NCBI GenBank assembly: GCA_002104895.1
Contig: MCFG01000461.1
Location: 20,001 to 49,128, forward strand
Reading direction: 5' to 3'
Length of the DNA: 29,128 bases
Origin: Anaeromyces robustus
Lineage: Eukaryota; Neocallimastigomycota; Neocallimastigomycetes; Neocallimastigales; Neocallimastigaceae
Position numbers and translations under genes: made by a program
Part shown: in pieces, positions 8,408 to 20,887 of the stretch
Numbering within the stretch: the first letter of the stretch is position 1
Layout of the letters: each line of letters starts with the position of its first letter
Notes under the pieces: model-generated
Seen by the model: the letters and a program-made list of their open reading frames with translations, nothing else
Databases searched by the model: none
What the model was told of the DNA's origin: nothing

Positions 8408-10512
8408 GCAATAAAATAATGAAAACTTTATTTAAATTTAATTTAAAAAGTACATGTTATAAAGTAATTGTACATATTAAAACTTAATCTAATAAAGAAT
8501 AATAATTTATTATTTAATAGATAGTAATAATTTATAATTACTTCATATGGTATAGTGTATATTATTAAATTAAATCAAGTTGGAAAGTTATTATCATTAT
8601 TAGATGCGTGTGACCTACTGTCTTGTCCTACTGAATTGTCAGCTTCGACGCTCTTGGTTAGATTGTTGGGATACCTATTGAATAATGACCAGATCTGGCC
8701 ACTAACAGTAGGCATAATTCTAAGTAAAAGTGCGGATGTACGTACCAAAAGTGGAACATCCGAAAAGGTGCTAGGTTTAAGTTGCGCCTTACAAAGACTG
8801 TTCCACTCCTCTTTCCCCAAGTTATAATGATTAACTCTTCCACCAAGAAGGAAATAATATACCCTACTCCATTCCAACGAGTTGGAATGAAAATTTACCC
8901 CACTTGAAGCATTACTAACTAAATTATTATAATTAATACTATTATTTAAACTATTATTATTGTTGTTGATACTATAACTGAAAGTATTATTTAAGTTGTA
9001 AGTTAAACTAACATAATGAATAAAACTATTAGAAACTAAGAAAGTACTATTTCGTGAAGAATTCTCCAAGGAGGAGAAATTGTTGAAGTAATTAAAACCA
9101 AAAAAAATGTTGTTGATAGTTAAATTATTAATGAATTGAGAGTAGTTGTATAGAAAATATGTAGATAAGCTAGTACTATTACTATTACTAACATTATTAA
9201 TATTACTATTATCATTGCTATTACCATTATTATTACTATTAATATTAATATTACTATTACTACTGCTATTATTATTATAGATATTATCATAAATATTATT
9301 ATTGTAGTTATTATTAAAATTATTAGAAAAGTTGATATTATCAGAACTAACTAAAGGTTTTCGATTAACATACAAATAAATGGTTTCAAGATTGCCAAAT
9401 AACTTAGAACGCCAATGATCGAATGTTGGGCATTCTAAAATCCAATGTTCGAAGGTTTGACTACCGCCTTTACAACAAGGACAGTAATCAGGGCAAGAGT
9501 CAGATACAAGTTTAGCGGCTTTAGCAATTTCACTATTGAATTTATAACCACTACGTATTTTGAGGAGCCAATTAAAGCCATAAGCCAAGTTAGGGTATTC
9601 AAGTTCAAGATGTAAATAATCACGAGATAATTCAAGGTGATTATCACAATAGGTAACAGCTTTAACGGAGTCTTTTTTGACATCTCTATTCCAATAAAAA
9701 GTCAAAATATCTTCTCTAGAGCCAATTTTAGAAAGTTTCTTTGATAAAGTTCTGCTTTCTTTAGCCCATGTGTATTTTCTCATCTTCGGAATAATAGTAA
9801 CTAACTTGGAAATAATACAATTAGAGTCTGCCCATCTCTTAAAACATTTATCTTGAGCAATGGCACATTTGGCAGAAAGAGGAGGAATATTAAGATCTTT
9901 AGATACACTATATAAAGATATGAAGGAAGAGCGCTTCCTAAGACCTGCAATCCAAGAGAGTCCTTTATTAATTAGCCTTTGAGCACCGTTTGTTCTAGTT
10001 TTATTAGATCCAAGTAAAGGTGCAACGTATGATACTTGACTGACAACAACCGAATTAAAAACTGATTTCTTGAAGGATATAGGCATATAAGGATTAATTA
10101 AAAATCCTCTAACAGAAAAAAGCGCTTTCCTAACTTTATTATTCGTCGATTTAATTATCGGTTTAAGAGATAAATCACTATCAAAAGGAATTCCCAAATA
10201 CGTATAACAATTAGTTTTTGGAATAATTTGACCAGCAAGGTAAAAGGTAGGGTCACCTTTAACTTTAGAATTTTCTGCTTTTACAACCGTAGTTCCACAT
10301 TTACCAATTCCGAATTCCATAAGGTTAAATTTAGCCCAATCATTAACTTTTTTCAAAAGCTTATTTAGTTTACTTCTAGTAGGTGCACAAAGGACAATAT
10401 CATCGGCAAAGAGGCCCCCACAACAGTATTCGTTATCAATACAAACTCCATATTCGTTACAATCTCGAAAAATATCATTGATGAAAAGGTTAAATAAGAT
10501 AGGAGAGAGGGG
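8350..10512 (-). mobile_element. 5'-truncated LINE, copy 2
   Basis: Bases 8407-10512 match 3154-5259 of copy 1 at a constant offset of 5253. I see roughly ten single-base differences and no indel. It begins inside the reverse transcriptase motif GVRQGCPLSP, at the codon for Pro830, so it lacks the endonuclease and the first part of the RT. Near identity shows that both copies come from closely related, recently active source elements. Confidence 0.9.
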
Positions 10513-10560
10513 CCATTGACGTCGCCATGTCTCGACAGGCATTCTTCCTCTTCCGACCAT
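8575..10560 (-). pseudogene. Truncated LINE RT/C-terminal ORF with foreign N-terminus
   Basis: An open frame of 661 residues. The last 645 are the LINE protein from PLSPILFN to its stop. They include FADD, the zinc motif, the Asn-rich stretch and the conserved C-terminus, with conservative differences from copy 1 such as LYSVSKDL for LYNVSKDL. The first 16 residues (MVGRGRMPVETWRRQW) come from the 86-base segment of unknown origin. The frame stays open even further upstream into LINE b, apparently by chance. Endonuclease and the catalytic motif-A Asp of the RT are missing, so it cannot be autonomous. It is best treated as a dead 5'-truncated copy. Confidence 0.85.
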
Positions 10561-10598
10561 TCCAATAAATTGGAAAGTACAGGACCTCAGAAGAGGGA
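10513..10598. other. 86-base GC-balanced segment of unknown origin
   Basis: This lies between the truncation point of LINE copy 2 and the right target-site duplication. By my count 42 of 86 bases are G or C, far above the surrounding DNA. It matches neither LINE copy here. It contains a short hairpin (TTCCAA, loop TAAA, TTGGAA on the plus strand) and frames open through its length on the minus strand. It may be a piece of another RNA captured when the reverse transcriptase jumped template. Confidence 0.6.
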
Positions 10599-10610
10599 AA
10601 CCCCAGTTGG
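10599..10610. repeat. Target-site duplication, right copy
   Basis: AACCCCAGTTGG, identical to 3100-3111. Joined at this point, the flanking LINE b reads through in frame as YPNTNWGFFWIMRICSG, matching EYPNLAYGFNWLLKIRSG of the intact LINE, which independently confirms the insertion limits. Confidence 0.85.
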
Positions 10611-10730
10611 TATTGGGGTATGATAAAGCAAGATCCTGTATATCTTTGGAGTTATTATTTAAACAGTAAGTCTTTTTTTTTATGATTCATTCTTTCGGAT
10701 TCCAAAGAGCTACATTATCAACCAATATTA
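10599..10730 (-). mobile_element. LINE fragment b, 5' part
   Basis: This is the upstream continuation of the interrupted old LINE. On the minus strand it encodes CLNNNSKDIQDLALSYPNTNW, broken up by stops and frame changes farther upstream where ALWNPKE resembles the FYWNRDVKKDS region of the intact LINE. Similarity fades into AT-rich DNA near 10730, so its true 5' truncation point is approximate. Confidence 0.65.
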
Positions 10731-12059
10731 TTTTTTACTAAAAAAAAATTAAGACTCTTAAAATACTTAATGTTTAATTTAAATAAAAAAGAAAGATAAT
10801 TAATGAATAATAATAAGTAAAAAAAATACACACATACATACAAAAAGGTTTTTTTTTTTTTTTATTTTTAATAAAAATTTTTTTTATTAATAATTTTTAT
10901 TTGCATTAAATATTTTTTTTATACATACAAAATTGATTTTTATATTTTTTATATTTTGTTTAGTTTTTTTATATATTTTTATATTAATTTAAATATTTTT
11001 GTTTACTTAAATTATATCACCCTCTAATGATATTCTTTTCATTGCAATAAAAACTAATTTTTATTTTTTCTAAATTAATTTTTATTATTGTTGTTATCAT
11101 TGTAATGATTTTATATTTATTATAGAGCATAATTATTTTTTTGTTAAATATATAATTTTGTGTTCTGATATTTTTTTTTTTTTAAATTTTTTTAATTATT
11201 TTTTTTTCTTTTTTTTTTTTTTTTTTTTTTTTGTGAAAATAATTCAATCTCCTTTTTTTTTGTTTTTTGTTTTTGTTTTTGTTTTTTTTTTGTTTTGTAA
11301 TTTTTTTGTTATGTTTTTATATTTTATATATTTTAAAATTTTTTTTTTTGCAGACTTATTATTGTGTCTTTAATTTAATAAATATTTTTATATAAATGAT
11401 ATATTAATATATTTATAATATAAATATTATCATTTTTTTATATAACTTTTTATACTACGTTATTATTAACTAATAAAAAAGTATTTTATACAAAATATAT
11501 ATTTTTTTATAAGGTATATATATTTTTCTTTAAAATATAAAAAAAGTACTTCTTTTATAAAGTGTTAGAAGTATAGGGTTTAAAAATTTATAAATTATAA
11601 TAAAAATGAAAAAAAAAATACATATTAAAAAAAAAAAAGAGAGAAATGAAAATGAAAATATAAAGAAAAAAATATTTATTAATAAATAAATATTATATTA
11701 TAATAAAAATAATATTAAATATTGCTTTTCTTTTCTTTTTCTTTCTTTTTTCTTTCTTTTCTTCTTTCTTTTTTCTTTTATATGTGTATATATAAACTTT
11801 AAAACTTCTTTTTTTTCATTTTTTAATATATATATATATATTTTCACCCTTAATTCTTATTTTACTGTTATCAAAGAAAATAAAATATGATGAGATAAAA
11901 GATAATATGAATAAATTGAATTTTTTTTATAAAAACTTAAAATGATACCACATATATTAATTAATTAAAATAAAAATTCTTTTTTAAAAGAAAATATATT
12001 AAAAAAAATTATTATTATTATTTTTTTTAATTTTCTTTTATTTTAATTTTTATTTTTAA
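10731..12059. other. AT-rich intergenic region, no gene seen
   Basis: Long T runs (for example near 11170-11230) and AT repeats fill this stretch. The only long open frame, at 11158-11373, is Phe-rich because it translates T tracts, and is not a gene. The end nearest 12060 should include the 3' UTR of the glycogen synthase gene. Confidence 0.7.
11725..11779 (+). repeat. 55-base pure pyrimidine tract
   Basis: An unbroken C/T run on the plus strand with repeated CTTTT/CTTTC units, downstream of the glycogen synthase stop (purine-rich in the sense of that gene). Such tracts can adopt triplex structure or act in 3'-end formation; no function is shown here. Confidence 0.7.
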
Positions 12060-14651
12060 TTAATCTTCAGATGCCTTAACTTCAGCTGGAACATCATTAT
12101 AAGAATCATCAACAATATGACCAGCAGCAATTTGTTTTTCTCTACCATCAACATTTAATTGTTTAAGTTGTTCAATTAAAATATGATCATGGTTTTCTGG
12201 TTTAGTGACATCCTTTTCATTAACAGCTTCTTCCCAAGTATCTTCAACTTGTTCATCTTCAAAGGATTCTTTAATTCTTGGAGAACCTGGAGCACTTGGT
12301 GGACGTGGAATTTTTCTAGTTCTACGACCACGAATAGTTTCTTCACCTTCACTGTAAAGAGCGGCATCATTTTGTTCTTCAACTTCTTCCTTATTATCTT
12401 CATCATCAATTTCTTCAAATAAAGCAGCTTCTGGCCACTTTCTACGAACAGCAACCCATCTAGCCTTTTGATATTCAATACCCATACGTTTCCAATCTAA
12501 TAAATCACTAAGACGTTCAGTACGATTACGTTGATTAATACGTTGACGACGAGACTTTTGTGAAAAGTCAAACATGAAATCAGTTAATTGTTGTACAGAT
12601 TCTTCGATACCACGCATACGTCTATCAACAATATAAATACCATAATCATTTGGATGAGTAATCATTTCTTCCATGAAACAACCAAAACCAGATAAATTAG
12701 TAGTAATGGATGGAACACCCATAACAGTACATTCAGCTGGAGTGTAACCCCATGGTTCGTAATAACTTGGGAAGACACCCAAATGACAACCACGAACAAA
12801 TTCTTCATAATCCATACCAATTAATGGATTATTTTGGTTAAGGAATTCTGGATGGAAGATAATCTTTACACGATCACTTGGTGAATTGAATAATTGAACA
12901 CGACGAATATGATTCAAAATTGGATCATGACTATCATCAGCCATATTGTGAGTAGTAATTGGAGGTAAGTTAGCTCTTCTTAAGGCAAATATTCTTCTCT
13001 TTAAAACAATTTGTTCTTCATCAGAAAGAATATGAGCCATATCTGGAGTTTGACCTCTAGCAGCGGAATCTAAAATACGTTTTCCAATCATTTCTTGCAT
13101 TTCACCAACTGTTTGTCTTAATTGTTTCATAACAGCTTGACCCTTTAAAGCATCAACAGCGAAATTATGAGTAGCTGCTGGCATAATGATGAAAGCAACT
13201 ACAGTAACTGGTGAGTTATAATGCTTTAAACGACCATTAAGACGAGCTAAAGATTCAATATACATATCAACACCTTTATTACGGTATTCATAACGACCAG
13301 AAGTAAAGAAGTATAAGGTATTATCTAAATCGAAATCAAAGTGACCATAAAAGTGTCCACGAATGAATTCATTAATTTTTTCCTTATTTTGAGCGTGTAA
13401 GTTTTGGAATTCATGAATAGCACTGAATTTTACAACATTTAAACCATTTGGTAAAACACCATCTGGTTTACGCTTTAATAACCATTCACTTTCGTAAGCA
13501 GTAATGTGAGAAACAGTAGTGAAGACATCAGCACAGTGTGCAGCACCACGTTCAACACAGTAACGATGGTAAATTTGACGTTTACCAGCTTCAGCATCAA
13601 CATCGAAATATTTTAAGTTGTTATAGAAATCAACATCACCAGCACATAAGTAACGACCTAATAAGGTAGCATGTGTAGTGAAAATTGTAGCAACTGGTAA
13701 ATTACGTTTACGAATTAAAATTAAAGCAACACCAGCTAACCATTCATGGAAATGAGCAATAATTAATGGATGATCAGAAGAATGATAGTTAGAATAAATA
13801 GATGGGTGTTGAGACATTGGATGAATTAATTGATAATTCTTTAAATCGTTAGCGGTTGGAGAAATTTGGAAATCAGATGGAACCTTATTTGCCTTAGTAC
13901 TTAAACGATGAGAGAATTCACCCAAGAACCAAGCAACTAAATAACCGAAAACGATAGCTTCATTAGTTTCAAAATCGTCTGGTGGAGATGGAACACCAGA
14001 AATACACCATAAATCTGTTTTCCATTCATTCATACGGTTATGAGCAGATGAAATATCGAAAAGTAAAACAGCTGGAGCACCTTCAATAAGCCAACGACCA
14101 TAAAGGAAATGAATACCACTGTTTTTCATTGATTCTAAAGTTTCTTTTAATGGTTGAGAAGATGGTTCAATTTCTTCAACTTCCATTGGAGCAGTATTCC
14201 AAGATAATGGACCAATTAAACAGTAACGGTCACCATATTCACCAACAGTAACTGGAGTCTTTGATTTAATAACAGTATAAATACCACCAACTATTATTAA
14301 TATTTATTAATAAATAAACCATTTATTATTATTATCATGATATTATTTGTTATTTATTCAAGAAAATTTTAATTTTTTAATAATCCAGTATTATTTTTTA
14401 TTAACAATATTTTTTTTTATGAAATAATCATATAATAACATAAAGAAATAATAATTATAATTTAGAATAGATATATCTCTTTTAATATTTTTTTTCATAT
14501 TTTATAATAAAAATATGAAAAAAATATCTATAAACTTTATATTATATTTTTAGAATATATTAATAAAAAATTTACCTTTGTTAGCAACTTCCCAAGCAAC
14601 TTCAAAAAGAAGTGGCTTACTCATATCAACTGTTTCATTTGTTTCAGCCAT
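12060..14651 (-). CDS. GSY1: Glycogen synthase (GT3 family)
   Basis: Transfers glucose from UDP-glucose to the non-reducing ends of glycogen in the cytosol. Two exons: 14651-14576 and 14290-12060, with a 285-base intron (minus strand GTAAAT to AATAG, phase 1) splitting the codon for Val26. Together they give 768 residues, near the usual fungal length of about 700. Residues [11 protein letters not shown] (26-36) form the N-terminal UDP-glucose loop; HFHEWLAG is at 206-213. EPWGYTPAE (537-545) supplies the catalytic E-x7-E pair. [12 protein letters not shown] (604-615) matches the Arg cluster that binds glucose-6-phosphate in yeast Gsy2. An acidic linker (about 651-667) precedes [13 protein letters not shown], which resembles the C-terminal phosphorylation sites of yeast and animal enzymes, so G6P activation and inhibitory phosphorylation are likely. 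Base composition is much richer in GC than the flanks. The Met at 14186 is internal. An AG upstream of 14651 leaves room for a noncoding 5' exon. Confidence 0.96.
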
Positions 14652-17600
14652 GTTGAATGCAACAGCTGTTATATTATTTAAAAAATATTTATTTTATCGT
14701 TAGAAAATATTATTTTTAAAAAAAAATTATATTTTATAAAAAATATAATATATAATATATTATATATATTATATATTATTATTACTATTACTATTATTTT
14801 TTTTTGCATTCAATTCACTCAATTAATTTAAAATAATAATATTAAAAAAAATATTTACTTATATGTTCTTTTTTTAATAATATACAGTATAAAAGTTTTT
14901 TTTACTTTATTTTTCTTCTTATCAAGTAAGTTTTAATTATTCTTTTTTAAATATTATAAAAAAAGAAATATTATATATATAAATATATTATATTAATTAT
15001 TTTAGGAGATATAAATATTTACAAAAATTTTTCCCAATAAAAAAGAAAAGAAATATTAATTCTCTTCTTCTCTATTTTAAATTAATATATCTATATAAAA
15101 AATAAATTATTTTTTTAAATATAAGTCTTAAGTATAAATAAGATTAAAAGGAATTTTTAATTCTTTTATACTCGACAAAAACTTTTTAAATGGTATTATA
15201 CATAATTAATTTTTAAAGTTAAAATAATAAAATAATACTTTCTATTACTATTGTAATATATGATTATATATCAATATATTTAAATTAAATAAATAAAATA
15301 AATATATATATATAATATAAAATTATTACAGTATATACAAATATGTTTATTAAAAAAAACTTTTTTTAATTTATTATTTAGTTTTCTTTTTATGTTATTA
15401 TTTATTATTACTTTGACTAATAATAATAAATAATATTATTAGTTATTTATGTTATTTTTAAATATAATAATATTAAATAAAAAAAATTTATTATTATTAT
15501 TATTATAATTATTTTTTTTATTATTATTTTTTAATTAACTTTTTTTTTTATTTATGATATTTAAATTTAATTAATTAATATGTAGAATTTTTTAATCATA
15601 ACATATTAATATATATTATTATATATTAATTTAATAAATTGAAATATATTTTAATCATAATAGGAATTATTAAATAACTTTGTTTTATAAAAATAAATAC
15701 TATATATGTATAATAGAATATATACGTAATTATATATTTCATTATATTTATATATATTGTTTATATATATTAATAATAAAGAAACAATATAATTTTAATT
15801 CATTTCATCTTAAAAGTTTCAAAAAATAAAAAAATAATAATAATAATAAAAAATAAATTATATATAAAAATTATAAAAATTAAGAAATTTATCATATTAA
15901 ATAATGTCAATTACAATATATATTAAGATAATATATTTATATATAATGTATTATATATTTTTATATATGTAATATTAATTAAATATGAAATAAAGAAAAG
16001 ATAGTTAACATTATTTTTTGGAAAAAAAAAAAAAAAAGAAACAAATAAAAAGTTAAAAATTATACAAAGTAAAACCATATTTAAATAATAAAAAAAATAT
16101 AAAATAAAAAATAAAAAAGCATAAAGAATATATGTTATTATTATGTATTAATTCATATTTCAATTTATTATTAAAAATAATTTAAACGGTATATTTATAG
16201 ATTAATTTTTTTTTTCATTTCTTGTATAATTACTATATTTATTTTTTTTTTATAATAATTCAATTAGTTTAGTATAACAAATATTTCCTTTTTAATAACT
16301 ACTTTAAAAGGTTTAATTTTGTTTGTTATTTATAAATTATTAAGTAAATAAACAACGAATAAGAATAAATTACAAACAATAAATAATGATAAAATTTATT
16401 TATTTATTATAATATTATTTAAGATTATATTTTTTTTGTATTTCGAGATCGATTTAATAAATACTTAACATTATAATGATATGATTGTTAGCATTAGAAA
16501 AAAATAATAATAATTAATAATAATAGTAACAACAACAATAATAATAAGCATTTTAATTCTACTTTAGAAAAATAGAATATTATTTAATTGTTAATGTTAT
16601 TATTTTGTTTTAAATAGATGAATTAAATAATAAATATATAGAACTTAGGAATTGTAAATAAGGAATAAGAAAAGAAAAAAGAATTCATTTCACCAAGTAC
16701 AATAGTAATTTTTATATTTAATTAATATATATATATATTTAATTACTTAGGTATTAATTACTATTTTTAATTATTAGAAAATATATATTTATTGATAATT
16801 TGTATCAATATAATGAAATAATATATTTTAATTATAATAATAATTTATTTAATTATTTATTATTATTCTTTTTAGTTATTTGTTTATTTGTTTATTAATT
16901 TATTTGTTTGTTTGTTTGTTTTAATTAAATAACTTGGTCTATTAATAAATATATTTATAATATACGAATTCATCAATTCCAAAAATTCTAATTTATTAAA
17001 AAAAAAAGTTGTGATAAATTAATTAGTTTAATTTGATTAAAAAATAACAATAATAAAACAAAATAAAAATAATATATATATATATTTTATTTTATATAAT
17101 TTAATTTTATATTAATCCAATTAACAATTAAATGGTTTCATCTATTTTATTAATTATTATTTTATCATAGTTATTAATAATATAGAAATAATAGAAATAA
17201 TATATATTGATAACTAATTAATAAATAATCTAATTTAATAATATTATTTAATTACATTATTGAATCATTAATAATGTTTTTTTTTTTTATGTATTATTCA
17301 ATTAATATAATCAAAAGGAAAAAAGAGAGAAAAGAAAATTATTAATCATAATAATAAATTATTTTAATAGTAGCATCATATTTATTATTATTAATTATTA
17401 ATTATGAAATATTATCTAAATAATACTCTTTTTTTAATAATTATTTGACCTTTTGAACTAATTCTTTAATTAAAGTTTATATTAGCCAATAATATTAAAT
17501 TTTTAATTTATGATCCAGATTGTTATAATTGATTTATTTTATAGATCCTTTTTTTTTCAATTAATGTTCCAAATTTAATAATAATTTTATTATAAATTAA

Positions 17601-18049
17601 TATTTCAATTATTTTAAGAAAATATTTAATTATGAATATTTTTATAAGTTAAAAATAAAAATATTTTGAATAATTATGTTTACAAATAAAAAAAAAACTA
17701 AATTTTATAATAAAAAGACTTAAACATATATAATATTACATATTATTACATTACATATAGTATATTTAATATATGTATAATATATATTTTAATATATATA
17801 TATCATTCATATAATTACAATTTAATTTTTTTTTTTTAATTTTGATGCTTTTTTTTAACCGCATTAATTTATTATATTTATAATATTTTGATAATAATAA
17901 ATATTTAAATGATAATCATAATCATGTTTTTTATTTATTTATATAATTTATTATAAAAATGAATATAATAAAAATTCAATTTATACTTATTTTTTATTAT
18001 TTAAAATTTTTGTATTTTTTTCGTTCTATTTTATTTTTTTAAGATGTTT

Positions 18050-18050
<1 letters not shown>

Positions 18051-18090
<40 letters not shown>
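18051..18090 (+). repeat. (ATA)n trinucleotide microsatellite
   Basis: About 13 uninterrupted ATA units in noncoding DNA. Confidence 0.9.
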
Positions 18091-18092
<2 letters not shown>

Positions 18093-20190
18093 TATTATTA
18101 TTATAGATATTATTTTTGTTATTATTGTTGATATGTTGTTACTATAATTATTGTTACTATTATTTACTATAATGAAAAAACAATTTAAAATAATTGTATA
18201 CAAAAAAGGAAATATTTAATTTATATATTATATTAAAAAAAAAAAAAAAAAAAACAACGAAAAATGTTCTATTTTTTGTCTTTTGTAATTACTACAAATT
18301 TTTTATATTATTCATAATTCTTATATTATATGCTTAAATAAGTATAATAGTATGAGGAATATATATAAATAATTAAATAAAAATACTTCAATTTAACATC
18401 AAAAAGATATATATACTATCATATTATTATAATTATATTAAAAAAGAAATATAATTCTAAAAGTATCAATAAAAAAAAAAACTGATTTATTTTAAACCAT
18501 AAAATACAGAAGTTTTAAAGTTAATAAAATTTCAATTTTTTAATAAACTATTAAATTCAGATAAATACCAAACACTTATTATAATAATAATGTAAAATTT
18601 AATAAATTTCATATTTTAATAATCCATTAATAACGATTTTTAAAAAAATATATATATATTAAATATTTTATGATGTATATACCAAAAACTTGTTTCATTT
18701 ATTTTTACTTCATTGAATATATAATAAAAGTATTATAAAAAAATATAATTCTTCATATAGTAAACATTTCCTCTTTAAATTCATAATGTATTTGTTTTTC
18801 ATCAAATTATTAATTAATAAAATGTTATTTAAATATATATAATAAATCATGGACTATCATATTAATTAACAATAGTAGGAATCGTTGTTATAGTGGCTTT
18901 GGCTTTTGATTCACGTGATTATATATGATAATTTCAATAATATATTAAAAAAAAAGTATAACTAATATTTATTGCATAATTAATAATAAGGATTATGAAT
19001 ATGAATATAGCAAAAAATGTATATATAGTGCATAAAGGTTTGGGTTAAAAGGTTGAATAATATTCATAATTTATTAATTATATTTTTTTATAAAGTTTTT
19101 TTTTTTATATTTATATATAAACAGATATAAGAAAAAAGAAAAGTATATAATAAAAAGATTTAACAATATAGAATTAAATATTAGATTTAATTATTTAAAT
19201 AAAAAAAGCAATATAGCTTTAAAAAAACTTGTTAAATTTTTTATTTAATAACTAAAAAACTATATAATAATAAATTATTTTTATCTATTATTTATGATGA
19301 CTAAAATTTTTACTAAATTAGTTAAAATTAAATTCTTTCCTTTTTTGTTTATAATTGATATTTTTATTATTTATATTCATACTTTTAATATTTTTTCAAT
19401 AAGAATAATAGTTAAAATAACATTATTATTATACATAAGTACTTATAATTAATTATTATTTATTATTATTTTATTTTTATTCTATTGTAGTTATTATTAT
19501 ATAATTTATCCATCTCGATTATTTATAATTCATGTAACCTTGGTGATAAGCATAAATTACATATATACTAATATACATTAATATATGTAATATTATATTA
19601 TTAAATATATTGATTTATATTTATGTTTGTATCTTTTTTATTAACTTTACTATATCCTTTTATGGATATATTAATTAAATTTTAAATTTTAATTTTAATT
19701 TTTTTTTTTTTAAATTTATATTTAATTTTTAATTTTTTTTAATTTTTACTTTTTATAGATATTCGATTAATTTCATCAAAATATTTTAATTTTTCTGTAT
19801 TTGTACATTTCTTATAATTAAAATATGATTTAAAGTAATTTAAAAAATAAAAATTATAAAAAATTTAAATTAATTTATAAAATAAAAAAAAATTTAAAAA
19901 ATAGCTAAGTACAATAAAATATCTTTTAATATTAATCAATATTAAAATCATAATAATTAAATATTTTTTATTTAATTAGTTTTTTTTATTATTATGAAAA
20001 TAATTAAAATAAGATAATCGATAAAATAAAATCTTATTTCTTTCATTGTAAATATAAAAAAAAAAAAATTCTTTTTACAATATTAATATTTAATTAAAAA
20101 AATTATACATTATAATATAATATAATAATATAATATAATAAAATATAATATAATATAGCAATTTAAATAATTTATTTATAAGTTACAAAC

Positions 20191-20192
<2 letters not shown>

Positions 20193-20250
<58 letters not shown>

Positions 20251-20253
20251 TTA
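20193..20253 (+). repeat. (TTTA)n tetranucleotide microsatellite
   Basis: About 15 units of TTTA without interruption, in noncoding AT-rich DNA. Confidence 0.9.
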
Positions 20254-20756
20254 TTAACCATATTATTATTTAAATAATATTTATTAATATAGTAAATAGT
20301 TCATAAAAAATTAAAAAAAAAAAAAATAATTGTTACAATAAATTATAATAACTTGATTTATATTTTTATATTTTTTTTTGCTAAAATTTTAAATTATACT
20401 AAATTTTAAATTTTTAAAAAAAAATAAAGTTTTTTTTTTCTCTTGATTAATTAAAATCTTCGGTATTTCTGTATAATACAAAAATACAAAACAATATTTT
20501 TAAAATATCAAATAAAATATTAATAATACATACATTAAAAATATTTTATGAAAAAAATATTTATATTTTAAATAATTAAGTTTCTTTCTGTATAAAAGAA
20601 AAAGATTTAATAAATTAAAAATAAAATTTTATTTTCTGTATTTTTTTAATAAAAAAAAAAAAAAAAAAAAAAAAACTGAATTTTTAATATTAAAATTCAT
20701 TAATAAAATTAATAAAATATTACATTAATAAAAAAAAAAGTATCAACATTATTATT

Positions 20757-20887
20757 TTTATTAGCTTCTATTACTATATGATACGATATAATCTTTTTAT
20801 TTATTAATATTTTAAAAATATTTATTAGCTTCTATTACTATATGATACGATATAATCTTTTTATTTATTAATATTTTAAAAATATTA
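20757..20887 (+). repeat. 64-bp perfect tandem duplication
   Basis: A 64-base unit starting TTAGCTTCTATTACTATATG occurs at 20761-20824 and again from 20825, identical by eye through the whole unit. The lack of divergence in such AT-rich DNA implies a recent duplication. Confidence 0.9.

Larger units (their letters stand above)
3112..10598 (-). mobile_element. Composite (chimeric) LINE insertion in LINE b
   Basis: This 7.5-kb insertion is bounded by the 12-bp duplication AACCCCAGTTGG. Read on the minus strand it contains, in order: 86 bases of unknown origin (10598-10513), a 5'-truncated LINE copy (10512-8407) with an A57 tail (8406-8350), a further 603 bases (8349-7747), then an intact LINE ORF (7746-3322), a 168-base 3' UTR and an A42 tail (3153-3112). 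The truncated copy has no target-site duplication of its own: its left flank ends CCCAACTTAG and its right flank starts CCATTGACG. The simplest reading is one target-primed reverse transcription event that jumped between RNA templates. A pre-existing tandem donor transcript is the alternative. Confidence 0.7.

Noticed and set aside
11158-11373. Phe-rich 71-residue open frame
   Set aside because: It is the translation of T homopolymers and AT repeats, with no normal amino-acid composition.
12183-12478. Frames of 79 and 100 residues overlapping glycogen synthase
   Set aside because: Alternative-frame shadows of the well-supported C-terminal coding sequence.
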